From Numida meleagris (lineage: Eukaryota > Chordata > Aves > Galliformes > Numididae), in contig NC_034409.1 of NCBI RefSeq assembly GCF_002078875.1, positions 64,771,438-64,835,437 of the forward strand: 64,000 bases of DNA. Direction: 5' to 3'. The notes beneath the pieces are model-generated. The model searched no databases and had not been told where the DNA came from. It worked only from the letters and a program-made list of their open reading frames with translations. Position numbers and translations under genes: made by a program. Below, piece by piece: positions 12,052 through 24,000 of this stretch; positions within the stretch are counted from its first letter, which is position 1; each line of letters starts with the position of its first letter.

Positions 12052-12573
12052 TAGGTCTCTCCAAAAGTAATTTTTTTTATTTCCGGGGAAACAGATACAA
12101 AGAGTACAATAACACTACTTGATAGAGCAAATTCTCAATTGCAAAACACTCTTTTTCAACATAGGCACCACAATTAACTATGCATTTTTGCCAGTGATGA
12201 ACAAGAGCCTGCATGTCACGCTCATTAAAATCTGCACTGCCAGAGATGACCCACTATTGCCCCTGTTAAAACACACCACCCACTGCCTCACTGTGCTCAC
12301 AACCACTGTTTGGTTTCCACAAATGTTCAGGAAGTGCCAATGGGTACCATCTTCTCTGCATGAAGGAATTCAATTACAAACCTTTGCTTCATATGTACAC
12401 CCATGCCAGACACCATTTTGTCAAACTGCCCCTCTGCTGCCATCTGTCACATGGCAACAAAATGTAATGAAATATTGGTGGGAGGGTTCAGCCCCTACTG
12501 CCATCCCACCAACATCTGCCTCTGATGTTGTGGGCCAACAAAATAAAATAGGAGGCATTACTTTCAGAGCAGC
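12052..12573 (-). mobile_element. Galluhop-type mariner, internally deleted
   Basis: About 520 bp bounded by imperfect terminal inverted repeats: TAGGTCTCTCCAAAAGTAAT at the left and GGAGGCATTACTTTCAGAGC (12551-12570) at the right. The minus strand encodes two separated pieces of a mariner transposase. One is an N-terminal helix-turn-helix piece reading STVRQWVVCF (near 12300-12271). The other is the C-terminal piece reading MQALVHHWQKCIVNCGAYVE (about 12214-12155). The catalytic DDD core between them is gone, so the element is non-autonomous. Its right half is closely related to the copy at 38153-38386. The long plus-strand ORF across it (12119-12619) is an antisense shadow. The identification rests on TIR and transposase similarity recognised by eye. 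Confidence 0.85.
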
Positions 12574-14677
12574 ATTTTATCAAGGTCTTGGACCATTTCC
12601 TCAGTTGCTATTTCAATAAACAGAAAATACATCTCTGGAGTGCATCAGACTTCTGAAACAGTCATAGCTCTGTGCAAGAGTGCAAATGCCAAATTAAATT
12701 TCTCATAAGTACTTTTCTGTATATGCAGAGTGGGGAAAAGCAAACTATTTTCTAAGCAAACTATCTTATCTAAACTGTGTTTACCTGCTCTTCAGCCCTA
12801 GTGCAGAATCATATGTATTGTACAACTTCTAGCTGAAGCATTGTGTATGTGTTCTCCATCAAGGAGTACAAACTAAACATGAAGTAGAAAATAAGCAGAA
12901 GGCTAGTTAACTTTGAGAAGGGCGCAACAGTGTTCATTTATTTAAATAGCTGCTGCAAAGGGAGAGAGGATGGATTTCCTACACCTTGGGATTTCTGTGG
13001 GATTAATTGATTTAACTGCTGCTTCAAACAGTGGACTAGATTATTTTATGATGTCCCTTTAAAACTCTTTATTTGTTGTTTTTGTTTTATCTTTTGTTTT
13101 GCATAAAACATCAATTTAAATAGTGACATAAGAGACTGGAAGAGAGCAACTAATGTTGGAAAAAAAATCAAATATAATCTGTGTGGTACAAGGAACTTGT
13201 TTTGTCATATATTTTCAGCATGTGACTTCCATGAACCTGTGAAAGAGTGACTTTAAATAGGATAAAGTACTCACAGGAAATAAAATTTATTTTCATGCAG
13301 AGGTCTTCCAGAAACAAAATCTCCAGTTTTCATGCACATTCTATGCACTGGCAACATGAAAAACAGTAAAATGAGTGGCCTCGTAAGTTTTTTTTTCCTG
13401 ACAAATAACCAGTAAAACGGCTTGAATTTTGGCTGTCAAATAATCATAATCATTTACTTGCAAATTATCTATGATTTTAAAATGTTAAAAGAGAAAAGAT
13501 GCTAACATCTTAAAAGGACTATATATTTAATGATCAGGAAGAAGCCAGATTAGTCAGATAAAATGGTTCATTCTGCTATATACTATCAGTCTAGTATTTA
13601 AGAGAAATTATTTTCTTCTGGGAAGTTAATTTCCACTGAGTATTGAGGACCAGAAAAAAACATGGTTACAAATACGGTTTAAAAATCAGTGGAAAGGGAA
13701 AGAGCAAAGCTGGTCAAAAAACATTGATGGAAGAAGTTATAGATGGTCTCAAACCTCGTATACGCTGTTTCTTACTGCAAGGATTCATGCTAATATATGA
13801 GCAGTGACTATTTGTCTAGTAATTAATCTGCAGCATCCAGATTTTTCTCCTGTTTTCCATAACAGTCTATCCAGTGAGAGACAGATGTGCAGAGCTGGTT
13901 CCATAAAGATGGCAGCTGGCGAAGGCTGAAATTGCTATGTAAACAGCTCCTGACTTACAGATGTAAAGTTAGTACTTTGCTTACTTGCGCATCTCTGCAA
14001 TATGTGAACTTCTCATGCTTTCTTACAAATAATTTATGCTTTTGAATATGCTAAGCTCCTTTCTGCATAGGCTGAATTGCACATCATGATGAGTAGTAAG
14101 TAGCAAATGTCCAGAGAGTTTTTAATTATTCCAATGATGTAACAGATTTCCTAGTTTTCAGGTTATCTGTGCACTTTTTTTTTACTTCTCTAATTTAATT
14201 TTTTTACTTGTCATCAAAACAGTAAATTTCTTTATACTGGACATAATAAATCAACATCTGAAGAAGCCAAGCATTTTGAATCAAGTTCATGCAGTATTTC
14301 ACAACAGCAAAGTGTGACTAAGGTATATATAAAATTCACCTCTTCGACAATGATTACGTAAGTAGCAGGTTTCATCCCATTGCCCAAGTCTTGTTTAACG
14401 TATCAGCACAGTCTACAATTTTACTTTTGAAAAAACTCTTGATGATGAGGTTACATAATGCTTTTTTCTCCAGACAAACAGAACACTAGTCAGATATCAG
14501 TACATGTTCACTTTATTTATCTATTATTTTCAAAATGAATGTCAGATACATTGCTACGGATTAGATGACTTATGCAAGCATACAAGATGCTCAGGTCATC
14601 TTCACTTAACTCGTGTTGTGAACTTGCATGTCTTCCCAAGAGATGTATGAAAGCAGTATAGTTATTACTTTGCATGG
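12574..14677. other. unannotated interval
   Basis: Two kb of AT-rich DNA with no ORF above background and no repeat I can name. I see no gene. Confidence 0.5.
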
Positions 14678-15234
14678 TGTCAAGGTTCCAGACTGGTTTG
14701 GCCCAGTTCTGTGGCTAATGGAGCAGAGGGACCCACAGACCCAAGCCCAAGGAAAGGAGGAAGGGGGAAGATAGGGAGATGGGCCCAGAGGAGGAAAACA
14801 GCAGCAATGAACTAAGGGCAAAGTAATTTACTAAATATGATAGCAGAATGCAAGATAACACAATATAATACAACATAATTGGAATTGAAGCTAATAAATC
14901 AAATAAATGAGAGAGTGTCAAAAACCGAAGGCCTTACTCTAATGCTGTAGGCAAGATGGCCAGGGAGCACACGCAGCAGAGATGAGCAGAAAGAGACAGT
15001 CCTGTGACTCCCAGGTCGTTTTATCTTTCTCTCTGAACAGAAAATGGAAAAACGGAAAACAGAAGCAAAATAATGAAGTCTTCTGGGAGCTGTAGTTCAT
15101 TCTTCTCTTCTGGGACCTAGGTACCCAGAACTATCAACAATCCATGGAACTGCAGCATTGACTTCTTAAATCCCAGTGCTCTACATGATGTTATGATGTG
15201 GAATACCGATAACAAAAATCATAAAACCACAACA
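14678..15234 (-). mobile_element. ERVL-like LTR, minus orientation
   Basis: A 557-bp minus-strand element whose sense strand begins TGTTGTGGTTTTATGATTTT and ends CCTTGACA. It is homologous along most of its length to the plus-strand element at 37164-37701. Shared blocks include the start, the ATTCCACATCATAACATC segment (15187-15204 here), a GATAAAA box in mid-element, the AGAGTAAGGCCT block, the ATTTAGTAAATTA block and the Pro-Tyr-like pyrimidine stretch before the end. Two related sequences with matching ends at unrelated sites define a dispersed LTR family. The flanking 5-mers (CATGG and CACAG) match poorly, so the TSD is decayed or the edge is off by a few bases. No internal ERV sequence adjoins it. 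Assignment to class III (ERVL) is from general resemblance to chicken LTRs and is not certain. Confidence 0.78.
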
Positions 15235-16093
15235 CACAGTTAACATCCGTGATCACAGCAGTTACACCTGCAATTATGGGTCTGGGACCCTCTTAAAAAA
15301 AGATGTGAGTCATTGTCTCTTAGAAGCAATTGGACAGAGTATTACATACTGCTTCTGAGAATTCTGTCCTTGGCAACAACTTCACAGCTACCATTTGGAT
15401 ATTGCTGCAACTTACAATCATTGCTTTCTTTCGAAGTTGGCACAGCATTACTTTAATGAAATGATGGCTGCTCTACAACTCTAAATCAAGCTGAGACTCA
15501 TGTCTGTATTCTGAGGTATTTGCAAACTTCTAGTAATTTTGATTTAGATTTGAGAAAGCATTTTTTTTTTTGCTGAATTAAGATACCAAGAGCTGATAAC
15601 TTCTATGCTGTTAAATTACACAAAGGTATCAACTATATAACTAAAAAATCTGATTCAGCAGCCTTATGAAGGAGTAATTTGTGTTAATTTGGTTCTCCAT
15701 GAGGAGAACCAATGGTTCTGTCTCTAAAGTCATGATTTGATGCAGAACACTTGATGTAATGCCTGCTGATCTGCAACTGTTGTCATGATTATTATATCAG
15801 ACATGCTGTATTAGCGAGACTCTATTTGAAATATGTGGTTTCCTGTGCTTACCTAGCATATATTATAATGAGATACTGTACAGTGGGAATCGCTATGTAG
15901 GGTTACATAGTTTCTTGGAAATACCAAGCTTTTTTTGTAGTATAAATCAAATTTTTACTACATTGCCCCAGCAGATTACGCTCTTTTCTCCCATCACAAA
16001 TACAGTCTTTTTGCTGGACTCTGTCCACTGGCGTTGTGCTTTTTACTAGTTTATACTTAAGTTATACGCTCCTACTTTTCAACCAGACCTTAC
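15235..16093. other. unannotated interval
   Basis: About 860 bp between the LTR and the candidate exon. Minus-strand frames at 15250-15480 contain short open stretches but no motif. Nothing firm was seen. Confidence 0.4.
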
Positions 16094-16205
16094 CTCTGGG
16101 CATTTCCAAAGGAGTCTCAGTTGCATCCATTGCTGGCTGCTCGTAGGATGGCTTCACCATAACTTTGTCTTCTCCATACTGCATGCCACTAGAGTGATCA
16201 GGCAT
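16094..16205 (-). CDS. candidate coding exon (unrecognised), ATG to splice donor
   Basis: On the minus strand an ATG at 16205 opens 37 codons that begin MPDHSSGMQYGEDKVMVKPS and end ETPLEMPR. They stop at AGAG|GTAAGG, a near-consensus splice donor (intron from 16093), leaving the frame in phase 1. The ATG has G at -3. The frame is also open upstream for seven codons (TTYVSV) back to a TAA. Composition is polar with acidic and proline-rich stretches and no membrane segment, as in the N-terminal cytoplasmic tail of a membrane protein, but I do not recognise the family. No partner exon was found in the next kilobase on the same strand, where the ERVL-like LTR lies. It may be a first coding exon, an old pseudogene exon or chance. 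Only ORF quality and the donor support it. Confidence 0.3.
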
Positions 16206-18697
16206 CACACTTACATATGTGGTCCTTTAGCTACCAGCAGACCCTTCTAGCTTTTCCCTGGTTTGCATGCAACACTCCTAGCACTATAATGGAAATCAAG
16301 TGTAAGAGAGAGATTTACTACCTTTCAGTGTACATAGTAATCTTCCTGTAGCAGCAGCACGTAGCAATAGATTGTAGCTATCTAAACTGCATAAAAAGAG
16401 AAAAGGAGTGGGAAGCTTTATACTGGACAGCAACAAGAATAATAGATAGTCACTGCATGAGAAAGCACCACATTTATCTGAGTCTATAGTTCCATGATTG
16501 ATGTGAAGCAGTAATATATTTTAGCTGCTTTTTAATATTTGGAGATCATAGCTAGTTAGCTGAAGTCTGCTACCAGCAGTCTGCTACCTTACACTACTGT
16601 GCTTTGATATTTTTTGAGCTTATCTTTGCAATATGTTTGAGACGATGAAATGAGCCACAACATAGGCTATCAATGATAGAACTACATTTTTTCAAATGTA
16701 GAATCTGTATTATAAAATGAAAAGACCTTGAGAAGCAGCATACATGTGTCTGGACTACTTCAGTCTCTGGAAGCTATCCATGTGTGATGCTTTATGGCAT
16801 AACACTCCAGCGCTTATAAGGTCTGCCAAGGTCACTGTCTCATGGAGGTGTGTGAAGCTGTATCTCCGCTGGTTACTTGGGGCTTGTTGCTGTTTGTAAC
16901 ATCGTGGACAGCACTGTATTTTAGAATCAGTGTTTTGTATGCCCATCTGTGGCTTCTGCATCCGAACTACTGCATGCAACGTTAGGACCTTACCACCAGT
17001 AGAGAATTGTAGAGACCAGGTGTATCAATAATGGATGTGTTCTGGGACTCTAGTGCCTGCCTCCTGTATCCCCTTCCTGCTCCTCTGCTGCCAGAGGCAC
17101 AGCTAAACATTATGAACCTTGAGCTTTTCTCTCAAGAAACAGAAGAGGTTACTCTGTAGTGGGGAAAGTGATCTAAGAGATTTCTTGGAGAGCTCGCATT
17201 GCTGGTATTCCTGCCCTACCATGGATAAGTGGGGTCAGAGGCTAGTATATTTAATTAGGACTAATCTCATTCAGTTATCTTTTGGTAAGACCTACTAAAA
17301 CAATTATTCTGTTATGTGACCAGTCACGCCTGCAGTATTAATTGTTAACTAGAGAACTTACTCTGGGTATGGAAAGGATAAAGACAGATAAGGTATAAAA
17401 AATAGTAATAAATACAATTCAGTTGTGGACTGCGAGCTTATAGCACAAATGTTCATTTTAAGTTTTTAATAACTTTTAAAATATTTTTTGACTTGTGTCA
17501 AAATATCAGTGTTCTAAAGAGTTATGTGGAAAAGCGGTGATTTGTTTCTGTATTTTCTTGGAGTCTCTTCTACACCTTTAAAATGTATTTATCTTAAATA
17601 ACAAGATAAAGATCTTAAATAACAATTCCAAAACAGAAATGTACACACTTGTCTTCCTATAGCAAGAAGCTGAGGAAAAGTATGACTTAGCAGTGGTCTT
17701 AAGACACAATACTAATGTCTAGGGATCAATATCTGCTTTTTGATATTTTGAAAGCAAGACAGATATTTTGGCTGAAATATGCAACATGCTTGCCTTTGTT
17801 TCTGTGCAGTCTCTGTAAATACAGAGTAGTTAGATATCTCTGCTGGTAGAGTATTGTCATTCTCATGAACTTTGTCTACCTTCAAGTATGCAAGGAAGTG
17901 AAGTTTAGGTGCAAGGAGGAAATGAAAAACAAGATTGTAATCTCACAGACAAGTAGGCTAATTCTGGATAGAATTAACACTAAGAAAGGCGTGTGTGCGT
18001 ATACATATAACCCAATTTTAGATGGAAGAATCCTTTCTCTTGGAAATGATAAACTTTCTTTCTTCAATACCAGAGGCTCTAAACATTTGAATATGAGATG
18101 TTCTGGAAAAAATAGACTTTTTATTCCAAGTTCTAGTTAGTAGAGTGTGGTTTTTTGTTGTTGTTGCTGTTTTAATCATAAACTGCAGAATGCTTCTGGT
18201 TGCCTAAGAGTAATATACATTGAAAAGGTTGCAGTGAGAAACCAAATAGGAATTATGCTGGGTGAGAGATCCCAACAGAATGTAGATCAAAAGACAGCGT
18301 GAAGAAGGGCATGAAATACTTGCGTAGATGTTTTCCAAATCTAGATCAAGTTGTGCTTCTGATCAGTCAGACTAATAATCCTCTTTACTTTTCCATGCAC
18401 ATGGGTATTCTGGATCAGCCTGTGCCTGCACTGGCTATTGATTCAGTACCCAGATATTCCTTATTTCTCTTCAGTACCTGTAATTAAAAAGAAATTTAGG
18501 CGCTGAAGTGAAGCTTTAGGTGTGTTCCAGTTAGCCCAACAAAATAATGCTAACTCTGGAAGAGGATGGTTTGAACTACAGAGTCCTGAAGTGGCTTCCA
18601 ACTTTCCAAACATTAAAACTTTATTGGTTGATACTGGCAGGACAACCGTAAGTAACAGTAATAACAGTCATTTTATTTATTGGCCACCCTTCGGTCA
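16206..18697. other. unannotated interval
   Basis: AT-rich, with a small tandem repeat of AGTCTGCTACC (16564-16588). A plus-strand 48-codon frame near 16842-16988 has a hydrophobic stretch (TWGLLLFVTSW) but no other support. I see no gene. Confidence 0.45.
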
Positions 18698-18780
18698 TTA
18701 ATGCCCCGTTAGATGCCTCACAAAAGATATAATCTGCTGTTAATGTCCTACTAGAAGCCTCATAAAAGAAATAAAATATA
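18698..18780. repeat. two-copy degenerate tandem repeat, about 42 bp unit
   Basis: Unit 1 (18698-18739) begins TTAATGCCCCGTTAGATGCC; unit 2 (18740-18780) begins TTAATGTCCTACTAGAAGCC. Both continue TCA(C/T)AAAAGA. It is probably a local slippage duplication that has since diverged. Confidence 0.6.
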
Positions 18781-19432
18781 AAGGCAGTTATATGCTTAAT
18801 GGTTTATGCTCTTTCTTTCATGTTGATGTGGGAGATTACAGTAAAAGCCCAATTTTGCATCTTCATTGAAATTAATGGAGTTTCAACCACTTATCCTAGA
18901 TCTGAAACAGGTCCAAAATATGTTAATGCTTATTCTTTAGGTTTTGTAAGCTGATGTTGGAACATTTCTGACTGATTTGCAAGGTATCCCAACTGGACTA
19001 ATTAGAAGAGGAAAAAATACTGTATTCCCCTCTCTAAATTGTGCTTACTGCAAAATCCAGTTGCTATAAAATATCATGTTCGAGAGGCTCCTTTTCCCTA
19101 TTTTCTGTCTAAATTGCCATTTCTTGTGCTCATTCTTTTCATCTTTTATGTTGTTCATTAAAAATGTTACGTTTTATGCCCAGTATTGTTCACACTCTAC
19201 CAGGTTTTTATCACTTAGATAAAAGCAATCTACTTGATGCACAGCTGGTCTCCAGTGTGATCTGATTGCTTTTGTGATAGGCCTTACACACCTAATGCTG
19301 TGCAGAACATTTTTGAGCATTTTCAAACAACTAAATTAAATTACTTGCAGATGATCTTTTTTTATAACATATTTGAAAAAAGATTTTCAGATTTAAGCCA
19401 GTATCTGCAATACTTTTTAACATATAGTAGCA

Positions 19433-21095
19433 TCATGGTCTTTGAATGATCCCACTGATTTCTTGAGGAGTGAGGTGCAACTCAGTGTAATCATCAATTC
19501 CTTGATTCTCCTCTTCTGGTGGAGGAAAGAAAGGAGGAAGGCCTTTCACCTCTGGAGGGGAATTACAGTTGTAACTCCTAAGCAAATTATGCCTCCCAGT
19601 TAGTGTAGACTTTGACACCTAATTGCTTACAAGATCTCAAAGTTTATTTTTGGCCTACACGTTTGCTGTTGGATAGCCCACTCCACAGCTTTCTTTGAAT
19701 CTTGATCTCAAGTTCCTGATATACTGCTTGTCTTTGAGAGACTGTCCACTCCAGTCCAGTTAGGATTTTAGCGGATAATGGGACACCTCACCGTTAGGTA
19801 TTGGAGTACCATTTTTCTTCCCTGATTTAGCCCCCAAAAATGAGACTTGTGGCATCACACTTCTCTCTAGTGTGATTCTGATTTCATTGTACATCATTTC
19901 CTTGCTTCTGAAACAAAGTTCTTAGTGTAAAATATTACTGCTTCTGTCCTATACCCTTATGTAGCCTTAGTTTATAATAAAGCAAACAGGAGATAGAGCA
20001 AACATACTGAGACCATTTATCAACATTTCTGGTTTTTATTGATGGTTTTTTTGTCTGTTTTTAAGGCTGCCAACTTGCTTTCAGATGACATCATACATGG
20101 GTGGTAACAGTCAACTGGTACCAAATATACTTTCATCCACACTTTACTAGAAATATATTGCATAGCAGGCTCTGGTCCCAACGTGATCAAATAGTTTCAA
20201 ATCCTAGGCTAATTAAGCATCATCAAATTATGGTTTAAGTTGGCCATGGTCATGCTTTGGCCAAAATAAAATCATTAGTTTTTTTCTTGGGGGGGTATGT
20301 AATTCCTATTAAGATTTAATTATATTTTTCAGAACTCTTTTAAAACCTATTTACTGAAGTGTCATTCTCTAGGTGAAACTGTGGATTTAGAAATTTTTTG
20401 CAGTCTTTTCTGTTGTTTCTTAAATACTGTCTGGCTTTGTCCGCACTTCATCAAAGACATGGAGTGGTTTAAAAGGATTAGGATAACTCAAACCCTGTAC
20501 TTCTTCTCCCAGTGGAAATTAATCTCTTGAAAAGAAAGCTGTGTAGGTTTTCCTCTTGGCTTACTTCTTAAACTGCCTGTAGCTCTGTCATTACTTTACG
20601 AAGTGTTTCAGGACCCCAAGCAAAGCCTGGCATATTAAAATACTTGATTATGTTTCTCCAGGATACAGTCATTATATTAGCCCAATTATTGTATCTTTGG
20701 GCTTCCTGAAGCTTTTCTGTAGTAGCAATGTCTATAACTCTAGATATTGTTATAGCTGTATCAAATGTAAAGATTGTAGTAACATTTGTCATTGCTACAC
20801 ATGCAACAGGACAAGCTTCCTTTCCAAGTACTTATATTTGTTAAAACAGTTATTCCTTCTGACTGAGGAAGGTTCATCTAGCACTAGATATTGGTGTGGT
20901 TTCATCTTCCATTACTTTCTCTCTCTCCTCCAGAAAGAAATATTTCAAAAAATATATGGGTAGTTCTTTAATGACATATGACTTTCGAAGTAGAAATGCT
21001 TCACACACACAGTGAATTTTCACAACCTTGCACGGCCTTCTGTATCTTAAAGTAGTCACAGATATAGATTTAAAGAGAAGAGAGAGAAGTGTCAT
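19433..21095 (-). pseudogene. decayed coding-like block of unknown origin
   Basis: Several minus-strand fragments read like protein but sit in shifted frames with stops between them. Going downstream on the minus strand: 21095-20874 (contains CKVVKIHCVCEAFLLRKSY and ends MEDETTPISSAR); 20831-20568 (starts LGKEACPVACVAMTN, includes EKLQEAQRYNNWANIMTVSW, ends LRKVMTELQAV); a stretch near 19785-19640 (LTGLEWTVSQRQAVYQELEI then KLWSGL); and 19618-19433 with a proline-rich run (PPFFPPPEEE). The last two parts have a retroviral-Gag-like flavour, but I cannot assign them. The interval between 20560 and 19800 is full of stops. It could be an eroded ERV segment, a processed pseudogene or chance. No LTRs or primer-binding site were found beside it. 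Confidence 0.25.
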
Positions 21096-24000
21096 GTACT
21101 TAGCAGCAAACAGTCCTCAAATCTATGGTGTACCAATGCGAGGTCCCTGTGGGACTTAGCAGCAGAGTTCTCCTGTCATGTAGAAATGCATGGCCAGCAA
21201 TGGTCCTGGTACCACTGTAGTTCAAGCTGGAGTGTCCTGTGCTCTTTGAGGCAAACAGCAGTTGCACTGGGCAGCAGCAGGAAGTATGTTGAGACTTGGT
21301 AGCTCATCTGTTTTTTATGCCCTGTAGAATTCTCCATTTCTAACTTCTAAATAAGATTCTGCGCTTGTCAGAAGAAAAAAAAACACTTGACAATTCTCTT
21401 TGTTATAATACTGTAAACAACCAAGGGTCTTCCTTTAGCCTGATGTAATCTGTTACGCAGCACTGTCTGAAGAAGTAATCACAGTAATTGAAATATATTC
21501 TGCTTTTGCAATTTATGTCTTATTTGGAAAACAAATCTATTTCAGACTGTCCTGGTTGTGCAAACACCCATTCATGTTATTCCTGAGAATCCCCAGGGCT
21601 GAAAGTTACCAGTACAGATATGGGGTTGGGATACTAGAGTATTTGGAAACAGGGACATTCAGTTCTGAGATTTGTAATGACACCGCTTTACAAGCATATA
21701 CAATACAGAAAGTAAAAAGGTGAGCTTAGTAAATTTTGAAATTAGACCCGAGACTCTGCTACAAGACAGTAAAGCTGTGGAAACTTTTCTTGTGAGACCT
21801 CACCAGGCAATCAGAACCATCAAATGTAAGTGTGGAAGTGAAAATCTGCTCGTGATTTTCATGCCAAACAAACCTTATGTGTGGAAGCAGATAAGGTTAT
21901 TTTTATCCCCTAGCTAGAAATTATTAGGGTCATTTATTACTCATGAAATAAGACCTTTGGTAAGGTGCTAGCATTTGCAGAGTGTTTTCTGTTTTTCATG
22001 CAAGCCCTCTATTTTTTTGATAAAACTACTCCTTGTGCTTTTCAGATTGTATTTATATCTTATCATATATTGTGTACACAAATATGAACCTTTTCCTCAT
22101 CTTAGAGGACTTGTCTAACACTCTTTTCTAATTACTTTATGGTAACTGAATTCTACACTGCCCCAGACACCACTGTTCAGTAGATGTCATTATTTGTTCA
22201 GTCTGTATGTAAATTTTCTTGTGATTTTTTTTTCTCATGTGATATTATTTTGTTTGCTTGTTTTCAATCCATCAACAGAAGTTTTAGGGCACATGGTCAG
22301 GAAGGGTGGTGTGCAACACCATTCTACCTCCTGCCCCCCATTCACAAAACACACACTGTTAAAAAATGTTTGCAGACAACAGTATTTTCATTAAGGATTG
22401 TTAAAAGCCCTATAACTGTTCAGCTGTTGCCAATAGCATTTTCATATTGCACCTTCTGGGGTTACTATCTTGCTATTTAAAAATAAATAGACTGATAAAT
22501 AGGCAGACGCACCAAAAAGAGGTACTATTACTGACAAATCCTCTATAACTTTCAGCCTGTTAACATAAAACTCCACCACTAAATCTCTCAGGGTAAACTA
22601 TGCAGAGATAGAAAAGCCCCAAGGTATTAAGAGTGATTTTGATATAAATTCCAATTTTATTTTATGACCATTTTACAGCTGCTTCTAGATATCGTAAACT
22701 ACAAGGTAAAAGGCAAATGTTACCTCTTTTTTTTTTTTTTTTCCTTCTGCAGGGTTTCAGGCAGTTGGTTTATTGTGACATGTTAGCAGCATTTTCTCTG
22801 CACTTCACATTCATAAGAATGAATTTTAATGAGACTAAGCTAGCAGAAGACCCATAAAGAAGATGCGATTATGTTTTAAGTATTCATAAAAAAGTTATAT
22901 TAAATTTACACATTTTGATTTTGTCTGTGACAGTCAAAAGAAATAGACTGAGAGCATGTAAGGCTATGTAAATGCATAGAATTGAAATGATTTCATTGTA
23001 TGGACTACAATATCCAGAAACTGATTCTTGCATTTTGCCCTGGGGGGCAAGATGGAAAAAAATGATTGAAGTCAGAGTACTGACTCCTGTTAGCATCGCT
23101 ACTGAATGACATTCATGCACACATGGTCGTAGGATAAAACCTTCATTTGGTCACTGAACAGGGATAGCAAGTAGGTAAACACTAAGGTATTGTTATTTTT
23201 AAAACTCACAAGGAAATTTTAACCCTGTAAAAGAGAGACTTTAGCGATGTTTGGGATGCTAGTCTGAAATTTGGGGCAGTTCCCATCACAGCTAGGATAT
23301 TCATCTGGAAGTGAGGTGATGCTTCCATACACTGTCAACAAGCTGTGTGTTTGAAAATGAAAAACAAAATAAAGTTTACAAAAAGATGAGTTATAGTGAA
23401 GGAAATGTTACATCCTATATGAATTAAATAGAATGAATTGTAGTTTCCCTGAAGTATGTTTATTCTTACAAGCTGCATTTTTTTAAAATTACCTCCTCCT
23501 TTCTTTCTTTTCTATTGGAAATTGCGAATCGATTGAAATTGAATTGATGAGATTCTGAGTATTGTCTTGGAACTTAGCTGAAGAGTTTAAACTCTTTTAA
23601 CCTGTATTAGCAGCAGTGCCATTCTTTGCCTAGGTTTCTTCTTGAACATATTTTTATGGCAACATTTTATAGTATTATCTGTCAGAGTAGGGAAAAAATT
23701 GTTGCACAAAGCAAATATGAAATAATTTTTTTAAATTATGAGATTCTTACTCTACAAGAAATGCTCTCTTTGCATCTTGTGCATGATGCAGTATTTTTGA
23801 TCACCTTGATGTTGTTCCACATCCACAGGTATTAGTAGATAAGTTTTTATTTTCAGATGAAGGCATAATTAATTGACCTCTTCAGCACTCTATGGAAGCA
23901 GGATAGTAAATATTAAAAATAAATTACTTGATGTTGTGTACAAGCTCCATGAAAAAGCAAGCAGCATACTCAGTTATTCTTAGATTCCAGGCTTACATAC

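Noticed and set aside
12119..12619. 166-codon plus-strand ORF
   Set aside because: It lies antisense over the Galluhop mariner; the transposase motifs are on the minus strand, so this is a shadow.
16842..16988. 48-codon plus-strand frame with a hydrophobic stretch
   Set aside because: Short, weak start context and no supporting element; the opposite strand has an equally long frame.
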